64,000 nucleotides of DNA from Flavobacterium xueshanense (GCF_900112975.1 NZ_FONQ01000015.1:23444-87443); one strand, 5' to 3'. Counted from the first letter of the stretch, positions 1-8,773 are shown. The notes: generated by a model from the sequence alone, not told the origin. Numbers and translations: made by a program.

Positions 1-1
1 A

Positions 2-1615
2 GAAACAATTGCGTACTACAAACTTCTGGCGGATGATTTTCCTACTATCGAAATGCAAAAAATGGGTTTAACGGATAGTGGCGAGCCTTTGCACATAATA
101 GTTTTTAATCCGGAAAAGCAATTTGACTTCGAAGTCATCCAAAAAAACAAAGCGGTAATTCTGCTCAACAACGGCATTCACGCAGGGGAACCGGACGGAA
201 TTGACGCTTCTATGCAACTGTTTAGAGATTTAGCTTTAGGCAAAATAAAAGCACCAAAAAACACGGTTATCGTTTGTATTCCAGTGTATAATATTGGAGG
301 CGCTTTGAACAGAAATTCCACTTCAAGAGCCAATCAGGACGGACCTGAACTCTATGGCTTTCGTGGCAATGCGAGAAACTACGATTTGAATCGCGATTTT
401 ATTAAATCAGACACCCGAAACACGAAAAGTTTTGTGGAAATATTTCATAAAATAAATGCAGATGTTTTTATTGACAATCACGTCAGCAATGGCTCGGATT
501 ATCAATACAAACTGACTTATATTATGACCCAACATAATAAATTAGGAACTGTTTTAGGTAATTTTTTAAATACTGAAATGATGCCTGCTTTGGTGAAAGA
601 TTTACAAAAAAAGAATATTGAAACTACGCCTTATGTCAATGCTTTTCAGGACACACCAGACAAAGGTTTTGGTCAATTTTTTGAAAGTCCAAGATTCGCA
701 ACCGGTTACACTTCATTGTTTAATACCATTGGTTTTGTGGTGGAAACACACATGCTTAAAAAATATGCCGATCGCGTGAAAGTGACGTATGAATACATGC
801 GTTCCGCAATTGATTTTACGGATTCAAATTACCAACAAATCAAACAACTGCGATTGAAAAATGAAGAGCAGTATAGACCACAACAATCGTACACGATAAA
901 ATGGGAAATTGACAGTACAAAAACAATTCCTTTTTCGTTTTTAGGTTACGAAGCCAGTTACAAAAAAAGCGACGTAACATCCGGAAACCGCCTGTTTTAT
1001 GATAAAACAAAACCATTCAAAAAAGACATTCCGTACAATAAGGAATTTAAATCGGCAAAAGAGATAATAATACCAGAAGCGTATATAATTCCGAGAGGAT
1101 TTTGGCCTGTTATCGAATTATTAAAAAGTAATACAATCTCCTATCGTTTACTAAAAAAAGATACCATCATTGAAGTTGAAAGTTATAGAATTGCCGACTT
1201 TAAAACAACAAATTCAGCGTATGAAGGTCATTATTTACACCGAAACACTTCAGTAACCGCTAAAATGGAGAAAGTGGCTTTCGCCAAAGGGGATTACGTT
1301 ATTCCTACACAACAAAAGGGAATCAAATACCTACTGGAAACTTTGGAACCGGAAGCAATAGATTCTTTTTTCAACTGGAATTTTTTCGATACGATGTTAC
1401 AACAAAAAGAAGGGTATTCTGATTATGTTTTTGAAGATTCGGCAACACAGATTTTGAAAGAAAATCCAAAATTAAAAGCCGAATTTGATTTGAAAAAACA
1501 AAGTGACGTTACCTTTATTAATAATCCGGAAGCACAATTGGACTGGATTTACAAACATTCGACTTATTATGAAAAGGCACATTTACAATATCCGGTGTAT
1601 CGCATTTTAAAATAA
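2..1615 (+). CDS. M14 family zinc carboxypeptidase-like protein (5' partial)
   Basis: The reading frame is open from base 2, so the true start lies outside the window; the first ATG inside it is at 53. Numbering from that ATG, the M14 zinc-binding pattern is visible: HAGE at 43-46 (His and Glu ligands), a substrate-binding-type Arg in NYDLNRDF near 114, and the third ligand His in DNHVSNG at 143. Most likely it trims peptides in the periplasm or outside the cell, as other M14 members do, but the signal peptide would be in the missing part. The remaining 350 residues match the C-terminal extension usual in Bacteroidota M14 proteins. It converges with the Nudix gene across a hairpin. A second, complete M14 protein is at 16303-18810, of a different subtype. 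Confidence 0.85.
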   Translation, partial: ETIAYYKLLADDFPTIEMQKMGLTDSGEPLHIIVFNPEKQFDFEVIQKNKAVILLNNGIHAGEPDGIDASMQLFRDLALGKIKAPKNTVIVCIPVYNIGGALNRNSTSRANQDGPELYGFRGNARNYDLNRDFIKSDTRNTKSFVEIFHKINADVFIDNHVSNGSDYQYKLTYIMTQHNKLGTVLGNFLNTEMMPALVKDLQKKNIETTPYVNAFQDTPDKGFGQFFESPRFATGYTSLFNTIGFVVETHMLKKYADRVKVTYEYMRSAIDFTDSNYQQIKQLRLKNEEQYRPQQSYTIKWEIDSTKTIPFSFLGYEASYKKSDVTSGNRLFYDKTKPFKKDIPYNKEFKSAKEIIIPEAYIIPRGFWPVIELLKSNTISYRLLKKDTIIEVESYRIADFKTTNSAYEGHYLHRNTSVTAKMEKVAFAKGDYVIPTQQKGIKYLLETLEPEAIDSFFNWNFFDTMLQQKEGYSDYVFEDSATQILKENPKLKAEFDLKKQSDVTFINNPEAQLDWIYKHSTYYEKAHLQYPVYRILK

Positions 1616-1638
1616 AAAAAAGCTCCAATTAAAATGTT

Positions 1639-1693
1639 AATAAAGCACGAATTTCCACCAAATAATTAGTGGAAATTCGTGTTAAACTTTATT
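1639..1693. terminator. Long hairpin between convergent genes, probable bidirectional terminator
   Basis: Perfect 13-bp arms CACGAATTTCCAC (1646-1658) and GTGGAAATTCGTG (1669-1681) enclose a 10-base AT loop. The stem extends as AATAAAG against CTTTATT after a small bulge. It lies between the stop of the M14 gene and the 3' end of the Nudix gene. Confidence 0.65.
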
Positions 1694-1755
1694 ACATCAA
1701 CTTAAAAATCAATGTTAAACTGTTTAATCAACTTTTCTGTTTACAAAGTGAAGTG

Positions 1756-2358
1756 CTATTTCAACAGATTCTCTTCTTCGAACAATAATTTTATGTTTTC
1801 ATAGGAGTTTTTTAGCGCTTCTTTAATTTGTTCCGGATTCATCCAAGCCACTTTATCAATTCCTTCGTCTAATTGTCCTTGAGGCGTTCCTTCAAAATCA
1901 GACTGCATTTCGAACCAATGCGTGATTTTTAGTTTATACTTACCATTCCGTCTAAAAACATGATACGTTTTTTGAAGTTTGTGAGATATTGACAAGCCAT
2001 TAACGCCAGTCTCCTCCTCTACTTCACGCATGGCAGTATCTGCGATTTCCTCTCCTTTTTCGATTCCGCCTTTGGGTAAATCCCATTTTCCGTTTCTAAA
2101 AATGAATAAAACTTCCCCGTTTTTATTATAAACCAAACCGCCTCCCGCTTTACAAACCGGAATTTTAGCTTTTAAAGTCTTCATAATCAAGCTTTCGTCA
2201 GGATGATACAGATAGGCTTTATTAATTTTATTTTGAAAGATTTTAACTATAAGTTGCTCTATGTCAATGCTTTCTAATAGAAATAATTGAAAATCTGTCT
2301 CCTTGGAGATGTGATTTGTCAAAAAAAGTGGTTTGTCGTTAACAAAAACTTTATACAT
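1756..2358 (-). CDS. NUDIX hydrolase
   Basis: A 200-residue protein with a complete Nudix box at residues 97-119 (G-x5-E-x7-REVEEETGV), the Mg2+-binding catalytic motif for cleaving nucleoside diphosphates linked to another moiety. About 65 residues precede the Nudix fold, a length common for this Bacteroidota subgroup. The substrate cannot be told from sequence. It is divergent from pyrE with only 7 bp between the two start codons, and its ATG lies inside the pyrE -7 promoter box. That fixed arrangement hints at linked expression of a nucleotide-metabolism pair, which is inference. Confidence 0.9.
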   Translation of the reverse strand: MYKVFVNDKPLFLTNHISKETDFQLFLLESIDIEQLIVKIFQNKINKAYLYHPDESLIMKTLKAKIPVCKAGGGLVYNKNGEVLFIFRNGKWDLPKGGIEKGEEIADTAMREVEEETGVNGLSISHKLQKTYHVFRRNGKYKLKITHWFEMQSDFEGTPQGQLDEGIDKVAWMNPEQIKEALKNSYENIKLLFEEENLLK

Positions 2359-2361
2359 TTG
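2333..2361 (+). promoter_or_regulatory. pyrE promoter, Bacteroidota type
   Basis: A perfect -7 element TACATTTG (TAnnTTTG) lies at 2354-2361, with a -33 TTG at 2333-2335 and an 18-bp spacer. It is entirely inside the 5' end of the divergent Nudix gene. The pyrE ATG begins only 4 bases after the box, so the transcript may be nearly leaderless. Confidence 0.7.
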
Positions 2362-2365
2362 TAGT

Positions 2366-3013
2366 ATGATTTTTAATAAAGATACAGCCGAAAAAACAGC
2401 CGAATTTCTTTTGCAAATAAATGCAATTAAATTGAATCCAAGAAATCCTTTTACATGGGCTTCTGGATGGAAATCACCTATTTATTGTGATAACCGATTA
2501 ATCCTCTCATTTCCAGCCGTAAGAAATTATGTCCGGGATGAATTTTCCAAGAATATTGAGAAGCAATTTGGTAAACCAGATGTTATTGCCGGTGTAGCCA
2601 CTGGTGCAATAGGAATTGGTATGCTGGTTGCGGAAAGTATGGGATTGCCATTTGTTTATGTTCGCCCGGAACCAAAGAAACACGGGAGACAAAACCAGGT
2701 AGAAGGTTTTTTACAGAAAGGACAAAATGTAGTTGTTGTAGAAGATTTAATCAGCACGGGAAACAGCAGTTTGTTAGCTGTGGAAGCGTTACGCGAAGCT
2801 GGTGCTAATGTAAAAGGAATGGCCGCTATCTTCACCTACGGCTTTGAAGTTGCTGAACAAAACTTTAAAAGTGCAAATCTAGATTTATTTACGTTGAGTA
2901 ATTACCAAAATTTATTGAATTTGGCTGTTGCCAAAAGATATATCAATGAGGACGAAGAACAGATTTTAAGAGAATGGAATGTGAGTCCGTCTACTTGGAC
3001 TATTGAAGTTTAA
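2366..3013 (+). CDS. pyrE: Orotate phosphoribosyltransferase
   Basis: A 215-residue type I PRTase that joins orotate and PRPP to make OMP in pyrimidine synthesis. The PRPP-binding motif VVVVEDLISTGNSSL is clear in the second half, and VYVRPEPKKHG carries the conserved Arg-Lys residues of the catalytic loop. I place the start at ATG 2366 (MIFNKDTAEK): a longer reading from 2333 would start inside the promoter's TTG element. Length is normal for the family. It is followed after 23 bp by an SRPBCC protein on the same strand, a pairing common in flavobacteria. Confidence 0.95.
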   Translation: MIFNKDTAEKTAEFLLQINAIKLNPRNPFTWASGWKSPIYCDNRLILSFPAVRNYVRDEFSKNIEKQFGKPDVIAGVATGAIGIGMLVAESMGLPFVYVRPEPKKHGRQNQVEGFLQKGQNVVVVEDLISTGNSSLLAVEALREAGANVKGMAAIFTYGFEVAEQNFKSANLDLFTLSNYQNLLNLAVAKRYINEDEEQILREWNVSPSTWTIEV

Positions 3014-3036
3014 AAAATAAAACAAAAATAAAAACA

Positions 3037-3429
3037 ATGAACTTAGAAAGCACTAAAGTTACTGTTCAAAAATCAGCGCAAGAATTATTCAATTTATTGA
3101 GTGATGTCAAAAATTTTGAAAAATTAATGCCAGAAAACATTGCTAAATTTGAAGTTATTGGCGACGATGCTTTCATTTTTGGACTGAAAGGTATGCCGGA
3201 AATAAAGTTAAAAATGAAAGAACAAGTAGCTCCTACCAAAATCGTTTTAGGGGCAGCGAGCGACAAACTTCCGTTTACTTTAGTAGCGAACATAGATGCT
3301 GTTTCTGAGACTTCAAGTGATGTAAAACTGGATTTTGAAGGCGATTTCAATCCTATGATGGCCATGATGATTAAAGGTCCAATTGGGAAATTCATAGAAA
3401 CTTTAGCAGGCAATATGAATAAATTGTAA
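3037..3429 (+). CDS. SRPBCC (START-like) family protein
   Basis: A 130-residue protein beginning MNLESTKVTVQKSAQELF with the alternating pattern of the SRPBCC / polyketide-cyclase fold: an N-terminal strand, the helix SAQELFNLLSDVKNFEKLMP, then beta strands and a long C-terminal helix from about residue 105. Proteins with this fold bind hydrophobic ligands in a cavity; no catalytic residues are diagnostic. It is probably cotranscribed with pyrE (23-bp gap). The link to pyrimidine metabolism is positional only. Confidence 0.8.
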   Translation: MNLESTKVTVQKSAQELFNLLSDVKNFEKLMPENIAKFEVIGDDAFIFGLKGMPEIKLKMKEQVAPTKIVLGAASDKLPFTLVANIDAVSETSSDVKLDFEGDFNPMMAMMIKGPIGKFIETLAGNMNKL

Positions 3430-3444
3430 AAACTATTTAAATTC

Positions 3445-3502
3445 ATTGTTGTCCGATAAAAAACAAGCCAAATTAATAGCTTCTTTTTTATCGGACAACA
3501 AT
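3445..3502. repeat. 58-bp near-perfect palindrome (terminator or IS-end remnant)
   Basis: The 19-bp perfect outer arms at 3445-3463 and 3484-3502 extend inward by four more pairs after one mismatch, leaving a loop of about 10 bases. The A-rich left and T-rich right arms would form a terminator for pyrE-SRPBCC on either strand. The length and perfection also resemble fused terminal inverted repeats of a mobile element. Confidence 0.6.
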
Positions 3503-3510
3503 TGGTGACA

Positions 3511-3696
3511 ATGTTAGATTTTTATCATTTCGAAAATGACTTTCGATATATTGTTGCAACAAAATAAAACGAAGAAGCTAGCAACAAACTTGTGGCAGTA
3601 GATTTAAATATCTTAATCAAAAAAATACACATTTCACTTAACGCCAAGCCAGAATTTAAAAAATTAATTGATCTTTTAAAAAAGAATCTAAATTAA
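3511..3696 (+). pseudogene. Possible degraded small gene, unrecognised
   Basis: One reading frame runs from ATG 3511 to TAA 3694 with a single in-frame TAA at 3565. The second half (about 42 codons) reads as a plausible helical protein end, with SLNAKPEFKKLIDLLKKN near its C-terminus. I do not recognise the family. It follows the 58-bp palindrome directly and could be part of the same remnant. The sequence from 3700 to 3838 shows nothing I can name. Confidence 0.25.
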
Positions 3697-3838
3697 AATT
3701 TGAAATATTATATTTAAAAGTCAATGATAGTTGGTTACATACAATTCTGCTAACAGTTGTAGCTTAATTAAGTCCTTAGCCGACCGCACAGATAGACCGC
3801 AAACGTCAAGCCTACAAAACCGTCCCAATCTAGAATCC

Positions 3839-4225
3839 TCATTCGTAATGCACTGCTTTAGTAGACTTACCAACTGTCAAATAAATATGCGTGTTGGGAT
3901 ACATAAATTCAATTTTAGTGTGCTGTTTGTTTATCCGCATTGTTACTTGACCTTTCTCATTTTCTAAAATATAAAACGTGTAATTCCTATCGGGAGCAAA
4001 AACACCAGATTCTACAATTTTATATTTCATCTTTGTCGCCGTGAGAAAGAAAACCACAGTATGCTTTTGAGTATCAAGAAACACAAAAGAGTATTCATTT
4101 CCTGCTACATTGCATTCACCTTGTCTAAAAGGTTGCTCATCTATGCAATATCGTTGCACGTTAAACACTTGTTCTTGAGCATACAAGCTAACCGATAACA
4201 ACAAAAACAGAATTATTTTTTTCAT
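3839..4225 (-). CDS. Small secreted hypothetical protein
   Basis: A 128-residue protein starting with a clear signal peptide, MKKIILFLLLSVSLYAQ, cleaved probably after about residue 16-17. The mature part is about 110 residues, beta-rich, with two cysteines (CIDEQ and GECNV) that could form a disulphide. No family recognised. It stands alone on the minus strand between two plus-strand units, with no obvious operon partner. Confidence 0.6.
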   Translation of the reverse strand: MKKIILFLLLSVSLYAQEQVFNVQRYCIDEQPFRQGECNVAGNEYSFVFLDTQKHTVVFFLTATKMKYKIVESGVFAPDRNYTFYILENEKGQVTMRINKQHTKIEFMYPNTHIYLTVGKSTKAVHYE

Positions 4226-4409
4226 GTCTTTTAGCTATTTTTTAATATCCGAAATTGAATATTTCTTTTTTCCCATACAAAATACAAGCCACATTCTTTT
4301 TTTGAAGAAAAAGAAACCACAAAATCCCCAATTACATTTGGTAACTTATCCTAAAAAATGGATTAAAAGGTTTGTGGGTTCTGTTTCTTTCCACATATTA
4401 TTCGTAGTT

Positions 4410-4437
4410 TTGACCGTAAAAATGCGTCTTAATTTTG
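4410..4437 (+). promoter_or_regulatory. Promoter of the thioesterase gene
   Basis: A -7 element TAATTTTG (TAnnTTTG) at 4430-4437 follows a TTG at 4410-4412 with a 17-bp spacer. The start codon at 4489 leaves a leader of about 45 bases. Confidence 0.55.
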
Positions 4438-4488
4438 CTTTAGAGCAATCCAAAAGAACAGCGCAAAAAACTTTAAAAAACAATTACA

Positions 4489-4926
4489 ATGACTTCATTT
4501 ATTAAAGAATTATCCTTTCGTTGGTCTGATCTTGACCCTAATTTTCATGTTCGACACAGTGCTTATTATGACTTTGGCGCACAACATCGTATCGAAATTC
4601 TGGAAAGTCTTGGTTTAACCATGAAAGTGATGCAAGCGCAAGGCTTTGGTCCTATTCTTTTTAGGGAAGAATGTGTATTTAGAAAAGAAATAAAACTTTC
4701 GGATAAAATTTTTATGAATACCAAAACCTCAAAAGTAAATGCGGATGCTTCCCGCTGGTCCATTGTACATGAATTCATAAATGAAGACAATAAACTATGC
4801 GCAACCATAACTGTTGATGGTGCTTGGATGGACCTTAAACTTCGAAAACTAGCATCGCCAACGCCCGCAATTGCACTGGAAGCCTTAAGTATTTTTCCTA
4901 AAAGCGAGAGCTTTGTGAATCTTTAA
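4489..4926 (+). CDS. Acyl-CoA thioesterase, hotdog fold (4HBT type)
   Basis: A 145-residue protein with the hotdog-fold opening FRWSDLDPNFHVRHSAYYDF. The catalytic Asp region (SDLDPN.H) and the following helix (AQHRIEILESLGL) match 4-hydroxybenzoyl-CoA/YbgC-type thioesterases, which hydrolyse acyl-CoA to free acid and CoA. Length is typical. Chain-length specificity is not visible. It is monocistronic, with its own promoter; the next gene begins 84 bp downstream. Confidence 0.88.
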   Translation: MTSFIKELSFRWSDLDPNFHVRHSAYYDFGAQHRIEILESLGLTMKVMQAQGFGPILFREECVFRKEIKLSDKIFMNTKTSKVNADASRWSIVHEFINEDNKLCATITVDGAWMDLKLRKLASPTPAIALEALSIFPKSESFVNL

Positions 4927-5010
4927 AAAAAAACCTTGAAAAACGAGATTTCCTTTCGAATTTCTAAAAAAGTTGAATCAAAAGCATAACTACATAACAG
5001 CGTTACAATC

Positions 5011-5595
5011 ATGAAAAACAGAGAATACTCCGCCATTTACAGAATAATGCATTGGTCAATCGCCATTTGTATGACTTTATTGCTTGTAACAATTTTCCTG
5101 AGACTTACTTGGATGAATAAAAATAATGTGGCGTTAATCATTCAAGACTATTTAGCGACTACAGACCAAAAGTTGACGCAAGACCAACTCATTACGCTTG
5201 CTAAAAAAATAAGAAAACCCATGTGGGACTGGCATATTTATATTGGTTATGCTTTGGTAGGTTTGTACAGTATTCGTATCGCACTTCCATTTTTTGGACA
5301 AATGAAGTTCTCTAATCCGTTCAACAAAGATTTAGTCATTAAAGAAAAATTCCAGTACTGGACTTATTTAATTTTTTATGTTTGTGTTGTTATTTCCCTG
5401 ATTACCGGTTTAATTATCGTGTTAGGTCCAAAAAATTTAAAGGAACCGATGGAGGAAATACACGTACTTTCTATTTATTATCTTCTGGCGTTTATCGTAA
5501 TTCACTTATCGGGCGTTTTCTTCTCTGAATCAACAACCCAACAAGGATTAATTTCCCGAATCGTAAGCGGACCAACAAAGACTAACGAAAATTAG
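5011..5595 (+). CDS. Cytochrome b561-like membrane protein
   Basis: A 194-residue integral membrane protein with four hydrophobic helices (about 12-31, 74-95, 116-138, 150-171). Histidines sit at 14 (RIMHW), 75 (WDWH), 151 and 165 (FIVIHL), in the positions expected for bis-His ligation of two b hemes in the cytochrome b561 / Ni-Fe hydrogenase b-subunit superfamily. Likely a quinone-linked electron carrier in the inner membrane; its partner is unknown, since no oxidoreductase neighbours it. Confidence 0.85.
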   Translation: MKNREYSAIYRIMHWSIAICMTLLLVTIFLRLTWMNKNNVALIIQDYLATTDQKLTQDQLITLAKKIRKPMWDWHIYIGYALVGLYSIRIALPFFGQMKFSNPFNKDLVIKEKFQYWTYLIFYVCVVISLITGLIIVLGPKNLKEPMEEIHVLSIYYLLAFIVIHLSGVFFSESTTQQGLISRIVSGPTKTNEN

Positions 5596-5708
5596 AAACA
5601 AAAAACACTCTTTTTTGATCAGCAATTATGAGGCTCGTATTTAAAAAAAAACAATTTCAGATAAACGATTGAATCCAAAAATAATTAGTGTAAAATTGGT
5701 CTGTGACA

Positions 5709-6011
5709 ATAAATGTCAAAAACATGGCCTGTGAAAGTTGTAAAATATTTGTAAAAGAGGCTTTAGAAGAATTCGACATCGCTGCAATAAAAATAGCTTG
5801 GTAAAATAGAAGTCAAAGAAGAACTCACTTGCACTGAAAAAAAGAAATTAAACAGTAAAATTAAAAAAGCAGGATTAGAATTATTAGAAAAAAATAAGAC
5901 ATTCTGATTGAGAAAATCAGAAGTGTATTAATTTTTGGATTCAAAAAAACAAATAGCGTATTTATCGTTTTGGTCAGCTCTGTTTTGGGATATGTATTGA
6001 ATCTTCTTTAA
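5709..6011 (+). pseudogene. Decayed AraC-family regulator fragment with HMA-like N-terminus
   Basis: Three reading-frame segments join into one protein: KNMACESCKIFVKEALEEF (stop at 5802), LGKIEVKEELTCTEKKKLN and onward (stop at 5905), and LIEKIRSVLIFGF onward (stop at 6009). The second segment is shifted +1 and the third returns to the first frame, so two compensating indels disrupt the gene. The order of motifs matches the N-terminal HMA-like domain of a Bacteroidota AraC-type regulator family (CxxC followed by a short alpha/beta domain). The AraC helix-turn-helix itself is missing. Family assignment is from memory and should be tested. Confidence 0.6.
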
Positions 6012-6039
6012 AATAAAAAAAGTTATCCGCTCCTTTTGT

Positions 6040-6068
6040 AATTGTACCCTAAAAAGTTACAATTTTAT
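6040..6068 (+). terminator. Hairpin terminator after the AraC-type pseudogene
   Basis: AATTGTA (6040-6046) pairs with TACAATT (6058-6064), followed by TTATTA. It lies 28 bp after the end of the decayed gene, and so may be its old terminator. Confidence 0.45.
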
Positions 6069-6114
6069 TAATACTTTTATAGAATTACTAACTTCTAAAT
6101 TCCAACCTGAAAAA

Positions 6115-6924
6115 ATGAAATTTACAAAACAATTTTTCGCACTGCTAATCGTTTTTTCTATTACCAGTTTTAAAACAATACAAAATGATATTCTCGAAGT
6201 AAAAACTGTAGCACCATCAAGAGAATTCTACCAAATTAAAACTTATATTTTCAAAACGGAACAGCAAGTACAAACCACTGAAAAATATTTGAAAGAGGCT
6301 TTGCTTCCGGGTTTAAAAAAACTTGGGATTAAAAATATTGGTGTATTCAAACTAAAACCGAATGCTACGGACACCCTAAAAAAAGTTATCGTAGTAATTC
6401 CGTTTTCATCCATCAATCAATTTCTGAGATTAGAAGATAAACTGGCCAATGACAAAATCTATTTAACTGCCGCAGCCGATTATTTGAATGCTTCTTATAA
6501 ACAAGCGCCTTATTTGCGTATCGAATCTATTTTGTTAAAGGCTTTTTCAGATCATCCTATTTTGTCAAGTCCCGCTTTGAATAGTCCAAGAGCAAATAGA
6601 GTGTATGAATTAAGAAGTTATGAATCAGCAACTGAAGCGATATACAAAAACAAAGTCGATATGTTCAATGCCGGCGGAGAAATAAAACTCTTTGACCGCC
6701 TTACCTTTAATGCTGTTTTTTATGGCGAAGTTATTTCGGGAGCCAAAATGCCGAACTTAATGTACATGACTACTTTTGCAGATCAGCAAAGCAGAGATGC
6801 GCATTGGAAAGCCTTTGTAGATTCACCAGAATGGAAAGGATTAATAGCTATGGAAAAATACAAAAACAATATTTCCCATATAGATATTACTTTTTTGTAC
6901 CCAACTGATTATTCTGATTATTAG
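6115..6924 (+). CDS. Secreted NIPSNAP-domain protein (two domains)
   Basis: A 269-residue protein with a hydrophobic N-terminal signal (MKFTKQFFALLIVFSITSF). Two NIPSNAP-like ferredoxin-fold domains follow: the first opens FYQIKTYIFKT near residue 39, the second opens RVYELRSYESATE near residue 162 and ends HWKAFVDSPEWKGL, the typical C-terminal signature. NIPSNAP proteins are dimeric alpha-beta barrels without an agreed biochemical role; bacterial secreted forms often sit with sugar or carbon metabolism genes, but not here. Single gene, followed by its own terminator. Confidence 0.85.
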   Translation: MKFTKQFFALLIVFSITSFKTIQNDILEVKTVAPSREFYQIKTYIFKTEQQVQTTEKYLKEALLPGLKKLGIKNIGVFKLKPNATDTLKKVIVVIPFSSINQFLRLEDKLANDKIYLTAAADYLNASYKQAPYLRIESILLKAFSDHPILSSPALNSPRANRVYELRSYESATEAIYKNKVDMFNAGGEIKLFDRLTFNAVFYGEVISGAKMPNLMYMTTFADQQSRDAHWKAFVDSPEWKGLIAMEKYKNNISHIDITFLYPTDYSDY

Positions 6925-6957
6925 TTTTCAAACACATAATTATAAACGTAAGCTGTT

Positions 6958-6988
6958 AAAACTGCAACCCTAAAAGTTGTAGTTTTTT
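6958..6988 (+). terminator. Rho-independent terminator of the NIPSNAP gene
   Basis: AAACTGCAAC (6959-6968) pairs with GTTGTAGTTT (6976-6985) with one G-U pair, followed directly by a T run. Confidence 0.7.
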
Positions 6989-7090
6989 GTTTAAAATAAT
7001 GACCTCTATAATAATTTTCAAAGAATAGAAGTTGACACATTACCAAAATTTTACTAGTAAATTTAAGTATCTTTAATACCAATTTAAGCT

Positions 7091-8773
7091 ATGGAAACCC
7101 TCAATACAATACTAAAACTTGCTGCAGGCGTTGGTTTATTCCTTTTCGCCATGTACTTAGTTGAGGAATCCCTAAAAAATCTCTCCGGAAGAAGTTTCAA
7201 ACTATTCCTGCAACGGATTACAAAAAACAATATTGGTGCAGTAATAGGTGGAACAATAGTTACTGGCGTACTTCAAAGCAGTTCTATGGTTTCGTTGATG
7301 GTTTTAGCGTTTGTGGGTGCAGGTGTTTTTACAATGAAGAATGCTATGGCTATTATTCTGGGGGCAAATCTCGGTACAACACTTGCCAGTTGGTTAGTCG
7401 CGACACTTGGTTTTAAAACTAATATTGAAGTGATTGCTTATCCGGCAGTTTGTTTGGGTGGTTTTCTTCTTATTTTACTTGGAACGCGCAAGAACATCAA
7501 GTACATTTCTTATTTTCTTTTGGGATTTGGTTTAATGTTCATCGGACTTTCCTTTATGAAAACCGCTATGGAAGCGCAGGTTCAATACTTCGATTTCTCG
7601 CAATATGCTTCGATGCCGCTAATCGTTTTTCTCCTTATTGGTTTTCTTATTACACTAATTGTTCAATCGAGTTCTGTAACCATGGCATTAACGTTAAGCG
7701 CATTAAATGCCGGAGCAATTGGATTTCCAATGGCGGCAGCGATCGTGTTAGGTGGTGAAACCGGAACTATTATTAAAATTCTTTTGAGTGCGATTGGAGG
7801 AAACGCTTCCAAAAAACGGGTTGCTTTAGGCAATTTATTATTCAACATTTTCATTACTGCCATTGCTTTTGCACTGCTAAAACCCATTTTGTTGCTGATT
7901 ACTGATGTCATAAAAATAAAAGATCCACTCATTGGTTTGGTTACATTTTCAAGTCTTATTAATTTATTGGCAATTGTATTGTTCCTTCCGGTTCTCGATT
8001 TATTTACTCAATTTTTGGAACGTTTTTTCAAAAATACGGATGGCAATAGTGCCGCTTTTATAAGTCACGCCTCTATTACGGAACCCGAAACGGCTCTTGA
8101 TTTATTCCGAAGAGAAACCAGCTATTTCATTTATAACTCGATGCTTTTCAATTTGGAATTATTCAAGATCGACACCCTCGCTTTGAAAAAACAAAGTGAT
8201 TACATTGAAATCAATGAGAAAAAAAGCTTTGCATCTAAAACCAGTGAGGAGAAGTATGAATTCCTAAAACAATTACAAGGCGAAATGCAGGCTTTCTATT
8301 TGAAACTAAGAACAAAATTGAACAGCGAACAAAATTCAGAGCTTAGCCAATTGATTTCTGCTGCGCGAAGCTCCATGCATGCCGTAAAAAGTGTAAAAGA
8401 TATTGATAGCAATATAATGGACTTAAGTCACTCTTCAAAAGACATAAAATATCAGTTTTTTATGCATCACAAAAAAGAAACGGAAAACCTATATTTAAAA
8501 TTAAGTGCTTTTCTGAGCATGGAAGAACCTGTAAACTTTGAAGAATTGGAAGCAATATTTAATACCATTCAAAACAACTACACGACAGCACTTAATACCT
8601 TTTACACCGAAGTACAACTTACAATCGTTGAAAACATTGATATCACAACAGTCATAAATTTCAACAGAGAATTATTTATGTCAAATAAAGCCATGCTAAT
8701 GGCATTGAAAGATTTAATTTTGGACGAAAAAAATGCTCAAAATTTTAATGAAATCTCTATTTACAAAACTTAA
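7091..8773 (+). CDS. Na+/phosphate cotransporter family protein with PhoU-like tail
   Basis: A 560-residue inner-membrane protein. The first 310 residues hold two inverted Na/Pi-cotransporter repeats, each with the signature QSSS: at 62-65 (GVLQSSSMVS) and again near 193 (LIVQSSSVTM). They are followed by alternating hydrophobic helices and, from about residue 340, a long helical cytoplasmic region resembling PhoU. The family (NptA/YjbB type) couples Na+ to phosphate movement; some members export phosphate, so direction is not certain. No pst/pho genes are adjacent. Transcription is probably monocistronic: the 168-bp gap to tamB contains no clear terminator. Confidence 0.9.
   Translation: METLNTILKLAAGVGLFLFAMYLVEESLKNLSGRSFKLFLQRITKNNIGAVIGGTIVTGVLQSSSMVSLMVLAFVGAGVFTMKNAMAIILGANLGTTLASWLVATLGFKTNIEVIAYPAVCLGGFLLILLGTRKNIKYISYFLLGFGLMFIGLSFMKTAMEAQVQYFDFSQYASMPLIVFLLIGFLITLIVQSSSVTMALTLSALNAGAIGFPMAAAIVLGGETGTIIKILLSAIGGNASKKRVALGNLLFNIFITAIAFALLKPILLLITDVIKIKDPLIGLVTFSSLINLLAIVLFLPVLDLFTQFLERFFKNTDGNSAAFISHASITEPETALDLFRRETSYFIYNSMLFNLELFKIDTLALKKQSDYIEINEKKSFASKTSEEKYEFLKQLQGEMQAFYLKLRTKLNSEQNSELSQLISAARSSMHAVKSVKDIDSNIMDLSHSSKDIKYQFFMHHKKETENLYLKLSAFLSMEEPVNFEELEAIFNTIQNNYTTALNTFYTEVQLTIVENIDITTVINFNRELFMSNKAMLMALKDLILDEKNAQNFNEISIYKT

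Noticed and set aside
3731..3967. Open frame of 78 codons on the plus strand
   Set aside because: It overlaps the secreted hypothetical gene on the other strand, and its composition does not look coding.
4224..4505. Open frame of 93 codons on the plus strand
   Set aside because: It contains the thioesterase promoter and runs into that gene's start. The translation is low-complexity (Phe/Lys-rich) without any recognisable fold.
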